Below are positions 1-12,200 of a stretch of 64,000 nt of DNA, piece after piece. Origin of the DNA: Euglena gracilis (taxonomy: Eukaryota; Euglenida; Euglenophyceae; Euglenales); NCBI GenBank assembly GCA_039621445.1, contig CP154956.1, positions 31,378,667 to 31,442,666 on the forward strand, given 5' to 3'. The position numbers were made by a program, and so were the translations under genes. The first letter of the stretch is position 1, and each line of letters begins with the position of its first letter. A model generated the notes under the pieces. It was not told the origin of the DNA, did no database searches, and saw only the letters and a program-made list of their open reading frames with translations.

Positions 1-492
1 GAGAAAGGTCGAAAAAAAAGTGCCTTTTGATGTTATGGGTGGATGGCTGCTGCAGGAGGCCAGCCATCCGCTTGTCGACCAAAGTGCACCCATTTCCGGC
101 CAGATATTGCAAGGTTTCCCTCCATTTCCCCCGATTTTTTGTCGAATGTGCTGGACCTCCCTACAGGGGGGCGTTGTTGTTTTGGATTTTTGCAGGAAAC
201 CCGAGGCAGGCGGGCTTCTGTTTAGCGGGGGGGTTGTAATTTGGGGGGGGAGATGGTTTTTCTTTGGGGTGGTGGTAGCACTTCGGTATGTGGTGGTGGC
301 ACCCTCAGCAGTACCACCATCATACAGTTGCCTCTCAAACACCACGGGAACGTCCTTTGCTCTTCCTTTTCCTCTTTTGAGGAAGAGACTACGACTATGA
401 CACCAAAACTTAAACCGAAGGCTGCGTAACCTTGTAGGCTCGCTGGTTTTTTTTGTTTCTGTTTTGATTTTGTGAAATTTCACGGTTTCCAG

Positions 493-837
493 CGGTCGAT
501 GCTGCGTTCCCCGTCTAAGGCTGTCTTCGGTGGAGAGGCGGGCCGGGGGACCGGCGGACCTCCGGGCGCTGGTGACCCACTTTGGGCGGCGGGACGAGGA
601 GCTGCGGCAGCGGCTGTCGGACGCCGTGGCGGCGGTGGCGGCGCGGTTCGAGGAGCAGGTCCTCCTGCTCTTCGAGAACTTCGCGGTGCTGGACAAGGGG
701 CAGCAGCAGCAGCTCCTGCAGCGGGAGACCCACCAGGTTGGCCGCCACGCATTCTTGTGCTGTGGCCCATCAGTGGGAGAGGGGGCTTCAGGGACAGGCG
801 TACACTCATGCTAATTTATTGTATATGTATGTGTATG

Positions 838-902
<65 letters not shown>

Positions 903-903
903 G

Positions 904-936
<33 letters not shown>

Positions 937-1005
937 GTATGTATATGTATATGTGTATGTATATGTATAGGTATGCGTATATGTATATGTATATGTGTGT
1001 GTATG

Positions 1006-1038
<33 letters not shown>

Positions 1039-1985
1039 GTAAGTAAATGTGTATGTATATGTGTGTATGTATACATAGGCAGACAAAAAAATGTCGGCGA
1101 TTGATAAGTGCGCCAACTGTCAGGGAATGACACAACCCATTTGTGTGGTGCGCCTGTGTGTGTGGTTGTGCTTGCCTGTCCGTTTGTGACCTGCGTTGCC
1201 GATCAGTTCGTGTCCTCTGCCCACTGATTTTGACCCCCAGGCTATTGACCGAGCCCACGGTGCGCCTTGGCCGGAAGTAACTGGGCCGGAGGAGCCTCGG
1301 GAAGCCAACCCAGAAGGCGAGCTGTTTGACACCCTCAACCAGACCTTCCAGAGCAGGCGTCGGCTTCTTTGACCCCGCGGCAATGCGGCGAGACTGCCAC
1401 TCCTGAACTCAGTTGCCGCCCAGGGATGGGGAACATCCACCATTAATTGTATGTTTTTTGTTTTGCATTTTGTCCTCCCCATGTGTGTGTTTTGCATCCC
1501 GGCGACCCATTTTTTGAACCACCACTTTTTTTCCGGCATATTTTTCAACGAACCCTTTTCTTTGGCTGTGGAATGCAAAGCCCGCCTACACCAGACGACC
1601 TGTTGCTGGAATTTGTCATTGGCCGAGCCCCCCATTCCTTTGATGCATTCTTGACTTGAGGCGGGGCCGGGTGCGGTGCGTCTTCCCACGCTTTGGGCGC
1701 TTTGACAGCCACACTGCCCCTTCCCAGTTCCTGGCCCTGGCCTTTCAACTGGCATGCCCCCCCCCCCATTTTGTTTGGCCTTGGTGGGCTGGGCTGCCGG
1801 GGAGCCGCGGCCTGCCCTCGACGGAGCCGCCGGACACTGCCGCCCCCACCAGTCCGCAACGGATGCGGGAGCGAGCCTCTCGGGTGGACAAGCGCAAAGC
1901 AGCCCCCCTGGAGATGGCCCACCGGTAAGTGTGTACACGTGCAAATGCGCATTGTGGGTGTATGTGCCCTCGTGTGGGTGCGTGC

Positions 1986-2019
<34 letters not shown>

Positions 2020-5000
2020 ATGTGTCCTGTGAACGAGCTTCTGTGCGCATGTGCGTGCACGCATGCGTGCACCGCATGTTGTGGGCTTGCCTGGGGGGCA
2101 GGCCACCCTGGCTGCTTGCCCCCCCCCCCAGCGGCTGTGCCCCCCCCCCCTGCCTCTCTGGCCCCCCAGCCACCTGGCCTGCGGGCTGTACCTCGCTCTG
2201 GAGGCCCTGGCGTCGGTGGTCAAGGCCGAGCGCTGCAGCCTATACCTCCACTACAAGACGACCAACGTCCTCAAGTCCATCTGCACCGTGCCGCACAACC
2301 AGAAGAAGATCCAGGCGTGTGACCCGTGCCTAAACTGTCACAAACTGTCACTGACCCCCCCCCCCCGGATGACTGACTGGTTTCTGGCCAACCAACAAAG
2401 TTGGTTGGCAAAATGGAGGGATTTTTTACAGCCATGGTTTGAACAAAGAAAGAATATCGATGTGCGCAATTTCGTACATCGACCATTGTACAGTCCCCCC
2501 AAAGAACGGCCACAAATACCTGAGAATTCACACTGCTGAAAGTGATGTGACAAATACCATGAGTTTTGGACATAAGATGAGGTCGGTTTGCGCAAATGCG
2601 CATATCGACCACGTGTGCGCATTTGCGCAAAGCGACCTCACGTCCATTTGTGAAAAGGGATGCGATCAAATATCATGACACATAAACGGATCCCGCTGCC
2701 TAGAGCTTTTTGAAACAACAATAACTGGAAGAGAAAGAGAACAACAACAATAATAACAGGAAGAGAAATGCACTGAAAAAACACGTGTATCAGTGCCAGG
2801 TTGGAATATGAAAAAAGTGGTCGGTTTGCGCAAATACGCACGTGGTCGGCGTTTACATATTTTCAAACACGACCACTGCATAAAAAAGGACGTCGTCGGA
2901 GTGCAAAATGGGCACACCATGACGACGTGCGCATTTGCGCACACCGACCACGATAGTAAATTTTCAGACAGAACACATCAAACACGATGCCAAACACCAC
3001 CTGCAATGACTCCTTCGGTGTGCAACTTACTCAGCTGCCAAACAGTCTCCTCCACCATGAGGCTTTTTTAGGGTCGATTCTGGCCCAGTGACAGGTCCAG
3101 GTCCATTTGGAGACGGTAGACCTCCAGTGGGTGGCCCGCCGCTAGCACATCCTGGCACACGTGCAACGGCGCCACTTGGGCAATGGGTGGCCCTCGAAAA
3201 CCCCCGCCACGCACCAGTAATATCAGGTGATGATAGGGGGTCGCACTTAAGCATCCACAAGGCCGTCATTTACCCTCCAGTTCAGCAGCAGGCACCGAGG
3301 TGGCATTGTTTTCCCCCACAACCGGGACGGCAGACTGGGGGGGTGGGCATGCTGCAGGTCCATGGAAACAATAGTCAACTGGAGCGTCTTAAATGTGGCC
3401 ACAAAACTCATTGTTTTGGAGGGAGACAATATTTAATGTTTACACCTGGTTGGGTTGTGTGAAAATAATGGTATTTATCATCCTGATATTGTGCAAAAAA
3501 TTATGTGTTACATGTTTTCTGAGGAAAAAATGAGGCATCATTGTGGTAAAAACGGAGAAATGATTCCGGGCCGAGGAAACAGGAAGATTACACACACGCA
3601 AATTTTCAATTCTGGAAGTCGTTATTTTTTTAAAAAAAAGTGTCCAGCAATCACGGGGGTTTACACGTCATCAATTTTTCCCGCGCAACTTCCAAACTGA
3701 TGGCGCGAAAACCATCGGTCGTATGGGTTGGAGATAAGACATGCAAACTTGCCTTTGGAGAGGAAAAACCTTTTTCCTGCCATATGTCTTCTACTGCATT
3801 CTTCTATGTTTCACATGGTATAAAAACCAGAATTTTGTCACCACACAATAATTACAAAAATTTTGCGTCTGCAATGGTCGGTGTCCGCAAATGCGCGCAT
3901 CAACTGGTAAGGATGAAGAGCACCCCATTATACGGAGGTAAAACAAAGGTATATTTACAAGTCATCGATTGCAAATTGTACCCATTCAAAATCCTTGCCC
4001 CAATCTTTTCTTCTAGAGCCAAGAAAAGGCATATCTTGTGTTTCATGTGGTAATATAAGATATCTGGAGTATATTCCCCAAATTTCAAGTGGTTGGTGTG
4101 CGCAAATGCACACATCAACCATTCACATCTTTACACACACACCAATCATGTGTGCATTTTTAAAAAGTGGTTTCTTTAAGACCGGGGGGGAGGGGGGAGT
4201 CCCCCCACCCACCCACCCACCCCCACATACAAATAAATAAGTGGTCGATGTGCACAAATGCGCATCCCAATTCATTTGCCTTGACGCCCCTTACACCTGT
4301 ATGTGTGTTTGTGGGCCTGTGCATATATGTCTGTGCGTGCGTGGGGTGTGGGGTGGGGTGCGTGCTTGTTCGGAGGGGGTTCGCATGGGCGAGTTCGTGT
4401 GCGTGGGTTCCGCTTTCGGCAACAGGTGTCCGCCCATTCCGGGCTGCTGGGGCTGTCCTTCACAAGCTGTGTGGCATTCAACCTGCGGCTGGATGAGGGG
4501 GACCGCGTCACATACGTCAAGGTGTGTCTGGGCCAAGGGACTCAATGGACACTCCATTGGTTTCAGACTGGGGGCTCAATATTTTATGGAACGCAAAGTT
4601 CACTGCTCCAAATCAGGGCGTCATCGAAGCCGGACCAAGTTCCAGGTTTGAGAAAGCAATTCATTTCTGGTATGAGTTGATGGTTTCTGACCTGCAGAGC
4701 AAGCCCCCCCCCCCACGAGCATGTTGGCCCCCAAACCTTTGTCATGAAAGAGGATAAGGAATGGAAGGCGGCTGTCTTTTCCACTGCATTGTGCAATGGA
4801 AAAGACACATTCCCCCCGCCTTCTGAAAGATGTGTCCTGACAGGCAGGCAGGGAGACGACCCTATCCCAGCCACCCCCCATAACCCCCCCTTCGACGCAG
4901 CCCATCGACCAGCAGCTCGGCACCGTGACACAGAACATCCTGTGCTTCCCCGTCCGCAACGCCCGCCAGCAGCCCATCGGCATCCTCGAGCTCTCCAACA

Positions 5001-8000
5001 AGATGCGTGGCACCGGGATCAGGGGCTGTGTTTTACTACCCCCCCCCCCAAACAACCTGAACCTTTGTGCCCCCTCCCCCCGCCCCGCCAGGGGAACTAC
5101 AAGGCCCTGAGTGGGACCTGGACCGACCTTGACGAGGGTCTGGCACTGCACATCACCCCCATCCTGGCTTATTTCGTCAGCCGCTACGACCACACCGCCC
5201 AGGGGATGGGCAGGGTGCCGGGGCACACCAAATTGCCAATGATTTCTCCTTTGATGATGTGTCCCGGCTTCTCCACCCTGACCCAGAATTTCTGAGAAAA
5301 TCTACATGCAAGGATACAACAACCATGTGGGTCGTTCGTTATCAACCGGGTTTATTGTGAGTAATCTTCCTTATTATGCTGACACTGTGTGCGTGCGGGT
5401 GGGTGTGTGTTGTGCGTGCGGGTGGGTGGGTGTTGTGCGTGCGGGTGGGTATGTGTTCCTGTTTTTTTTTGCTTTGCATTTTGGCATGGTCTCCCGACGC
5501 CTCTCCATGGTCCCTCCTCTGCCTGGGACTTCCTTTCCATCTTACCATTCGACCCCACCCCTAGCCTGCACGTCATCGACCCCTGGGCTCCCTCCATGGA
5601 CGACCAGCACCCCGAGATCCCCGCGGATGTAAAATCCACCGATGGCATCCAGCTCATGTTCCGCAACCGCTCAGGTTGCTGTTGTCCTCATGTGGATTAA
5701 TGAGCCAGTTTGATTTCCAGATAGGATAAGGAGAGGAAAGTTGCAAAGTTTACCCCTCGTGGGTTATTGGTTGTATGAGGGGGCCTTATCTGGGGGTAAC
5801 GATGCTGAACTCCCTTTTGCGCCACGTTAGAATTTGAATGAGGGGGTTTGGTCCAAGTCCAAAACATATGCACCATCTTTGTCGTCTTCTCGTCGTGGTC
5901 GTCGTCGTCATCATCTCTTGGTGTTCTTCTTGATTTATTCCCATTTCCTGGAATCTTCACTACCTGGGATGTGAGTAGTAATAACAGGAAAAGTGACAGC
6001 AGGGGCCGCCCAGAAAAGGCAGGGGTTTCAAGAAGGGCACCAAACAGCACGTGCATGCCAACGGTATGACACAGAACACTCCCTGTCCAACCTCCCCATC
6101 CCATCCTTCATCTCCCCCTGGTGGTTGCATTCCTACCTGGTTTGAGTGCCCCCACCTGAGAGTGGGGGAGGGGAGGGAGGGAAGTGGTCATTCTGAAGGG
6201 AAAAAAAATATACACAGTGCCGGTAATGCCATTTTGTTGAGCCAAAGATCAGTCCCTTTGATTCTCGCATCAACACCCCCCTTCCACAACACCTGCCATG
6301 CCTCTTTCCAGGAGACGAGTTAGCGAAGAGTCTGCGGGCGTTCCGGGAGCAGGTAGCTGACAAGTCGCAGAGTGTGATGCCCTCCAGCCAGCCTGAGGCG
6401 TTGCTGCAAGATTTCGAAGCGCTGAGATGCCAAGGAGTGAGGTTTAGAACGCCCTCTGACGACCCTTTTGCGGCACAACCGTGATTGCCTGAACCTTCAA
6501 CGCTGTTGTGTGCTGGCATTTTGCACCTATTTATCAACAATCCCCCTGCACTGTGTGCCCGTGCTTTATTATTGTTGTTATTATGGTACAGGCTGTGGTT
6601 TTCATTCGTTGATGGTATCGAGGAAGCTAAAGTGCGGAGTTTGATAATTTCAGTGACAGGCTCAACTAAAAGGGTTGAAAGTGCAAACTAACATCCAGCA
6701 GCCCTCTTCCCCCTTGGCATTGGAAGAACGCAGGGCGCATGTAAACATTGTGTTCCATTTCAATTTGGCCTGTGCAACCTCTCGTTTGATTTTCCGGTAG
6801 CTTGCCCGTTCACCTGCATTGCCCCCGAGCAACACGTCCTCGCGTGCGAGAAAAGGTGGGGGCATCCCAGCCCAGGTCAGCCCCGGGCTGTTTGCTGGCT
6901 CCCTCAAGGAGATCCACAGCTATCTGATGCCCAGGGGTCGACCTTGCCACAGGGTCGTTGCAGTGTGCGGCAGAAGGCATCCCCCCATGCCCCTATGCGT
7001 GCCGAAGGGCACAGAAACAGTCCAAACAAAAGAAGTCCGGGATGCAATATTTTTGGGAAGACACCCATTCCCCCAAAAAGATTCCCGTTACCAAAATTTT
7101 CAACATTTCTCAACATTGAACTTTCGCCACCCATTTTTACCCGCCATATTTTCCCAGCAATTTTTGCTTCCCGCTTTTTTGGTCGAACAGTTCCCCAGTG
7201 CAGTCCCTCCAGTTTTGGGTGGGCCAGCGGGCGGGGCTGGGTCAAAAAGGGGGTCGCCACTGCGGGGGACGCTGGAGGAGAGCTACCGGCAGGGGCTGAA
7301 CCAGTACGCGCAGCTGGAGAAGGACCGGCAGAAGCAGCAGGAGGAGCTGCAGCGCCGCAGCCACAAGATCCGCGTCCTGGAGGACAACGTGGCGTACCTC
7401 GAGGTGTGTAAGTGGAATGGGCCGGGGGAGGGTGGACCAAACAAACCATACAAAGCACATACGTGTAGATGGAGTCGGAGACGGATGGAGGCCTGCTTTT
7501 TGCAGTTTGGCTGCAGGCTGTCCATACACACGTGGGAAGGTGGATGTTGTACAGCCAGGCTGGGCCAATGCTGTAACCATGGACCTTGCCCCTAGAAGTA
7601 CCCAGTGACCTGGCCACCCACTGTTTTTGGGACGTGTTCTCTCAGCTGCCGGAAGTTCAGTATCGAACAGTACACCTCAAGTTTTTTGGGCACACCCCAC
7701 CCAAGCCCCAAAGCCTAGAGGAACTTTTGCAATTTCCCCCAAACTTCTTTTTCAGTCAGAAACCCGGGGGGGTGGGTGGGTGGGTGGATCTGGGGACGGA
7801 CCCCCTCCCCCCCTGGGGGGGGGTCCCGGGACAGAGGCCCGGGTATGGGTTTCGGCGCTTTGCGGTGATTTTTTTTGGAAATGCCCTCAGACGATGCCCT
7901 GCTTTTTTTTTGCCACCCCCCCCGGGGGTCGGTCCCCCACGCTGGGTGGGTGGAGACCCCCCAGGGGTCTTAAACAGAAGCCTGATTTCCCATCCCCCCT

Positions 8001-9180
8001 TGGATATCCCTCCCCCCGGCAGCAGGACATCATCAAAGAGCTCAAGGCGCACGCCGACGCGGGGCCCTCGGTGGGAACGCGGCGCCGCAGCGGCTTCCAC
8101 GCCCGGATGCAGAGCACCGACGACCACGACGCCCCGAAGGAACGGGAGGGGGAGGCCGCCCCCGCCGGCCGACTGCGCGGCTCCAACCGTATGCGCTCCC
8201 CGTCAACTTCGGTTCATTGTCCACGTGCGCAATGGGGTGTGCCGCGGGAGGTGGAAACATGGGAGGACGTCGCGACCAGCGTCAGCCGCCACAACGGCAT
8301 CGGTGGTGTGGCGTCATCCTGGATGAGGTTATTACAGGCAGAAACGTACAATTATAATTCCCATGCAAGTGATTGAACCATTGCTGTTCAATTGTTCTGT
8401 AGAGGCATAGATGGCATGCCTCGTTGGGCGGGGCGGGGCCGACCGGTTTCCGCACCGTCACCATTTGCCCATTGCGGGCCACCAGCTTCTCCTGGAACAC
8501 CTGCGGCGTGCCGGCGGCGCCTCCCCGGGCGAGTCTCACTGACGGGGGGGGGGGGGCCGGACTCCATCACAGGTTTCTTTTAGGACCCGGGGGGGGGGGC
8601 AAAGAACAGCCAACTGGGGTTTGTGCACATGGGTGGGGAACCGGGATTCGATGCGAGGAGTTTGTACGGGGTGTGGGGACGGGATGTCCCCACTCCCTCC
8701 TGGACCAGAAGGGGGGTCGGGAGGGACACTGGGGGGTACCTGGGACTCCCCCCGAAGTGGGCATTTTTTTTTCTTTGCGCCGAAAAAATCTGGCAAATTT
8801 TGGGCAAATTTTTGCAAATTTTTGCCCAAAGAGTACCCAAAACGGTGTATGCAGCTGATTTTGGGTGGCAAATTTTTTCGGCCCAGAGCTTTGCGCCAGT
8901 CCGAAAATCGGTCACGCTGTAAGTAGAGGGGTGCCAAGGTATCAGCCCTTCCCTAACGGCCTTGCCCCTCCCCCCCCACGTCCGCCCAGGCAACCGCAGC
9001 CCCCTCAAGGAGAGCGCGCGGCGGGTGGTGATGGTGCCGGCCACCCGGGAGCCCCACCCCCCCGGCAAGCTGCCCCTCGTGCCGCTGCGGCGGTCCAACC
9101 CCAACGCCCCCCTCACCCCCGCCGAGGGCCGGCTGTGTGGGCCGGCGGGGCGGGGCGTGGCGTGTGTGACCGGTGTGTGA
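493..9180 (+). CDS. GAF-domain / coiled-coil protein (multi-exon, 5' incomplete)
   Basis: Exons I assign, all phase-consistent: 493-736, 1241-1350, 1820-1924, 2170-2314, 4426-4521, 4901-5016, 5115-5207, 5574-5674, 6312-6352, 7281-7403, 8023-8188, 8990-9180. Exon 1 has a pyrimidine-rich acceptor and no start codon, so the gene begins upstream. It encodes an amphipathic helix ending in a Q-rich run. Exons 4-7 form one GAF domain: a strand around [10 protein letters not shown], then [16 protein letters not shown], then [20 protein letters not shown] and a C-terminal helix. Exons 9-10 are coiled coil ([19 protein letters not shown]). The tail is basic and proline-rich. GAF domains bind small ligands such as cyclic nucleotides or mediate dimerisation; no catalytic domain is visible, so the role is unknown. 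Introns mix GT-AG, one GC-AG candidate (after 2314) and apparently nonconventional ones. The exon 9/10 and 7/8 joins are the least certain. Confidence 0.7.
816..1075. repeat. GTATAT-type microsatellite
   Basis: About 260 bp of (GTATAT)n with GTGT interruptions, lying in intron 1 of the GAF gene. Long Tyr/Ile/Met-rich frames across it are repeat translation, not genes. Confidence 0.95.
1351..1819 (+). other. Nonconventional intron 2 of the GAF gene
   Basis: No GT or AG sits at usable positions between the frame ending ...LNQTFQ and the next one starting [11 protein letters not shown]. The 5' side has CAGGCGTCGGCTTC at 1354 and the 3' side reads GGAGCCGCGGCCTG ending at 1814; its reverse complement CAGGCCGCGGCTCC pairs with the 5' copy. 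Cutting 3 nt before CAG and 5 nt after CTG gives a phase-2 join that keeps the frame open. No clear target duplication survives, so the borders are inferred from frame and stem only. Confidence 0.55.
2452..4270. repeat. Dispersed palindromic motif around GTGCGCATTTGCGCA in intron 4
   Basis: At least seven degenerate copies of a motif resembling GGTCGGTTTGCGCAAATGCG followed by a CATATCGACC-like end occur in both orientations near 2454, 2581, 2612, 2820, 2925, 3877, 4091 and 4242. Copies at 2581 and 2612 are head-to-head, making a near-perfect long palindrome. The rest of this 2.1-kb intron holds no credible exon. Poly-C at about 2354 and a CCGGGGGGG/CCCCCC tract near 4183 may be the ends of one large element. 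Confidence 0.6.
5017..5114 (+). other. Nonconventional 98-bp intron inside the GAF domain
   Basis: The frame ending SNKMRGTG must join one starting [13 protein letters not shown] to complete the C-terminal GAF helix. The intron carries CAGGGGCTGTG at 5020 and CCCTG ending at 5109, which form an inverted pair. Cutting 3 nt before CAG and 5 nt after CTG joins the two in phase. An alternative AG acceptor at 5091-5092 would insert extra residues and fit the domain less well. Confidence 0.55.
5208..5573 (+). other. Probable nonconventional intron after the GAF domain
   Basis: CAGGGTGCCGGGG begins at 5211 and CCCCTAGCCTG ends at 5568; the 3-nt/5-nt offsets give a frame-preserving phase-2 join to the exon containing [17 protein letters not shown]. 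Stem complementarity is modest and a TAG acceptor at 5563-5564 is an alternative. The interior has a GT-rich tract and a T8 run. Confidence 0.4.
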
Positions 9181-9258
9181 CCGGTGTGTGACCGGTGTGT
9201 GACCGGTGTGTGACCGGTGTGTGACCGGTGTGTGACCGGTGTGTGACCGGTGTGTGAC
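9162..9258. repeat. 11-bp minisatellite CCGGTGTGTGA at the 3' end of the GAF gene
   Basis: About nine tandem copies of an 11-bp unit that each contain TGA. Because 11 is not a multiple of 3, the repeat closes all three frames; the predicted GAF-gene stop (9178-9180) is its second TGA. Two more units recur near 11380-11403. Confidence 0.9.
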
Positions 9259-12200
9259 CCCTCCCGCCCCCCGGCCCCGTGGCGGGGTGTCGTGTCTCGC
9301 TTCCGTTGTGGCGCTGAAGCGGCGAAATGGCGATGGCGTCTTTTGATGTGGCCTCTGACCACGTTTGATGACGCTGGGGGTGAACAGAAGAAAAGCATGG
9401 AAAGGAAAGTGAGGTGGCGATGAGGGAAAGGGGGGGAAGTGCGTTGGGGGAAACCGTTCGGCGCTGCTGAATGTCACACATTGTCCCATTGTCAAACGTT
9501 CCCTGTTGTTTTTCGCCTTAAAGAGAAACTCAAATATTCAGCGGAAGACGGTGTTTGAAAGGAAGCGTGCTGGAATTCGGGCCAAACTTTAAATCACACG
9601 CACATTGATCTCCAGTGGCAAGGGAGAGGAATGACTGCAAACGGTCTGTTGCTAATGTGCCGAGAGCCTGGAAGGACAAGATTCCAGTATGTTGGGGCCA
9701 GTGGGTGACCCCTAAAACGAAATCAGTCGATTCCCACTGCCATCGGAGGAGACGGACTGAGCACATTTGCAGGGGAAGGATAAAGAAAAATGGCCTGTCT
9801 CGCTCGGGCGCTCTCATGTGCATCAAACCGTAATTGGCTGTTCTTTGGTTGCTGAGGACACTGTGCAGGCGAGTCGTTCATGGGAGGTAGGGTGGAAGTA
9901 GGTTGGGCCGCGACCAGCCTTTTGGTGTTGTGAACCCCCAAGCTGTCAGCCGCCTCTCCTTACACCACTCTCGGGAAGTTCCTGCGGACAAAAGTGGATT
10001 TATGAGTCACTGCTCACCGTGCGTGGTCAACCCCACCGCCGCTCTCTCTGTTTTCATTTTTGGCCCCTGCTCTCCGAGTCGAGGGCCCCTTACTTTTCTG
10101 GGCGGCTCAGCAGGGCGGACGTTGATCCCCAACTGTGGTTGGCGAGTGGGCGGTGTCAACCACCCCCACCCCATCTTGGTTAGTGGGGTCCCCCTCAAAG
10201 GGGATTTCTTAAGCTGGAGGGGACCCATCCCCCGGGTGGGGGGTCCAAGCCAGCCAGCAGCTCAAATCCAAGCCAGCAGCCCAATTGGGTCTGGGAGCCC
10301 CCCCTGGGGGGACGAGTGAAAGGTGCGACTAAGGGGCGGCACCGACCTAGTTGGTCCGAACTCCCTGCCTAGGCGGTGGGTCAGCCCAGCTGGCCCGGGC
10401 CAGCCGGCCGAACCAGGTCGGGCCAGCTGGCCGCAGGTTGGCCCAGCCCAACTGGGCTGCCCACTCACCTATCCCTGCCTATCCCTGCCTTTTTTTTTTT
10501 CTCATCTCAGCTTCCTCCATCACAGCCCATCAGCACTTGATCTATCTCATCCATCAAATGTCGAGAAGCAAAAATGTTTGTTAGAAAATTTTGTTTTTCA
10601 TCGACCCAGCCCAGCACAGCCCCCCTGGGACTGGACCCCCCCTGTGTGCACTGTGGCTGTTTTTTTTTGGTGCTGCTTTTTATCCCTTCTTCTGTCTTCT
10701 GGCCTGGCCTGCTGTTTGTAGCTGTTCGCCTCTGCTCATTTTGGTTTCTGTGTATGTGGAGGTGCCGTAGCTCCTCGGCTGGACTTACCTTGTTTGGACC
10801 CCCCCCCCCCCCCTTGGGGGTCCAGCCAGCAGCTCATTTCCAGCCAGCAGGCCTTTATACCAGCCGGAGGTTGGACACCCCCCCCCCCCCCCAGGGGGTC
10901 TTTAAGATATCCCCTGGTCCCTCTTCGTTTTTTCCAGGGCCAACCATGAGGTAAAATTTTGCTCTCCAAACTTTTGAGAAAAACCTCTGCTCAATTGCCC
11001 TGAATGTTGTTCCACCACAATTTCCTACCAAGAATAAGGAGCGATGTTGCACAATGAAAGAAGCACTCGGAAGAGGTTAAATAATTCCAAGTATTTTCTC
11101 AGAAGGACGTATAAGTGTATCCCAACGCCAATAGATAGCATTGCAAAGGAATTTGTAGGCAATTTTGCTTTCTTTGCATTTTGTGATTTTTGTGTGTGTT
11201 TTTTTGCTTTCCTTGTTTTTTGAGGTGCTTTTGTTTGCATCGTCTCCCCCCTTTTTTTTTTCAGGCATTCCGTGAAGAAAATTCTCCTGGAGTAAATTTT
11301 TCAGGGTTTTTGGCGGAAATATGTGGTTCCTGCTTTTTTGTTTTATTTTTGCCCGTCCCGCGGTTGGGCGGAGTGGGCGTGTGTGTGACCGGTGTGTGAC
11401 CGCCTGTTGGATTCATGCCCCCCCGTGCCCTGGCGGGTGCTGGGATGTGGAGGTTGTGCGCCCATGCTGTGGCGATGGGGTCTTGGGTGGGCCTCGCCTT
11501 GGTCGGGTGGGGGAGGCGTGGTTGGAAAGGTTGGAGGATGCGCAGGGTCCCGGCATGCCCCCATTGAACGGGGGAGATCCCGTGCGGAAGGGAGGAGCCA
11601 AGAAAAGAACGCAACTCGCACAGAGCATTGCAGGAAATGTAGCCGGGACAAAAGAAGAGGGGAGGGCACAAGGGGCGGACTCCATGGCCGAACCCCTGCC
11701 AGGCTGGACTGGCGGGGGTCCGTGCGAACCTGGCTCGCCATCCGGTGTGGGAAGGGCGGGTTCCTGCCAGTGCAGGCGATGGTTGCAGGGGGGGTGTAGT
11801 TTTGTCACCCCTTTTTTCTTCCCCCAAGCTGCGACCGCCTCTCTTTAGATCTCACGTTTCCCACTCTTACGCTGATATTTTCAACTCTCCCCATTCCCCA
11901 ATCCCCCATTCATTTGAGTCTTGTCGACCCCATCTTTTTTGGTAGTCGTTCTCCTAAAGTGATTTTTGCGACCCATCAGTGTCCCCTTTTTTCAAAAAAT
12001 TTGCAGCCCCCATCCCAGCTGAGCCCCCCCCCGGGGAGCCCCCTCCGCACCACCCATCCCCAGCTCCAGCCCAGCATCCAGCCCAGTCACCTATCCCAGC
12101 CTCCATCACAGTCCTTTGCTCATCCACCAGCCATCAACCTCCCACACCAAAATGACCATTCTGCCCCCCAGCCCAGCACCCCACACCCCCCCCCCCCCCC

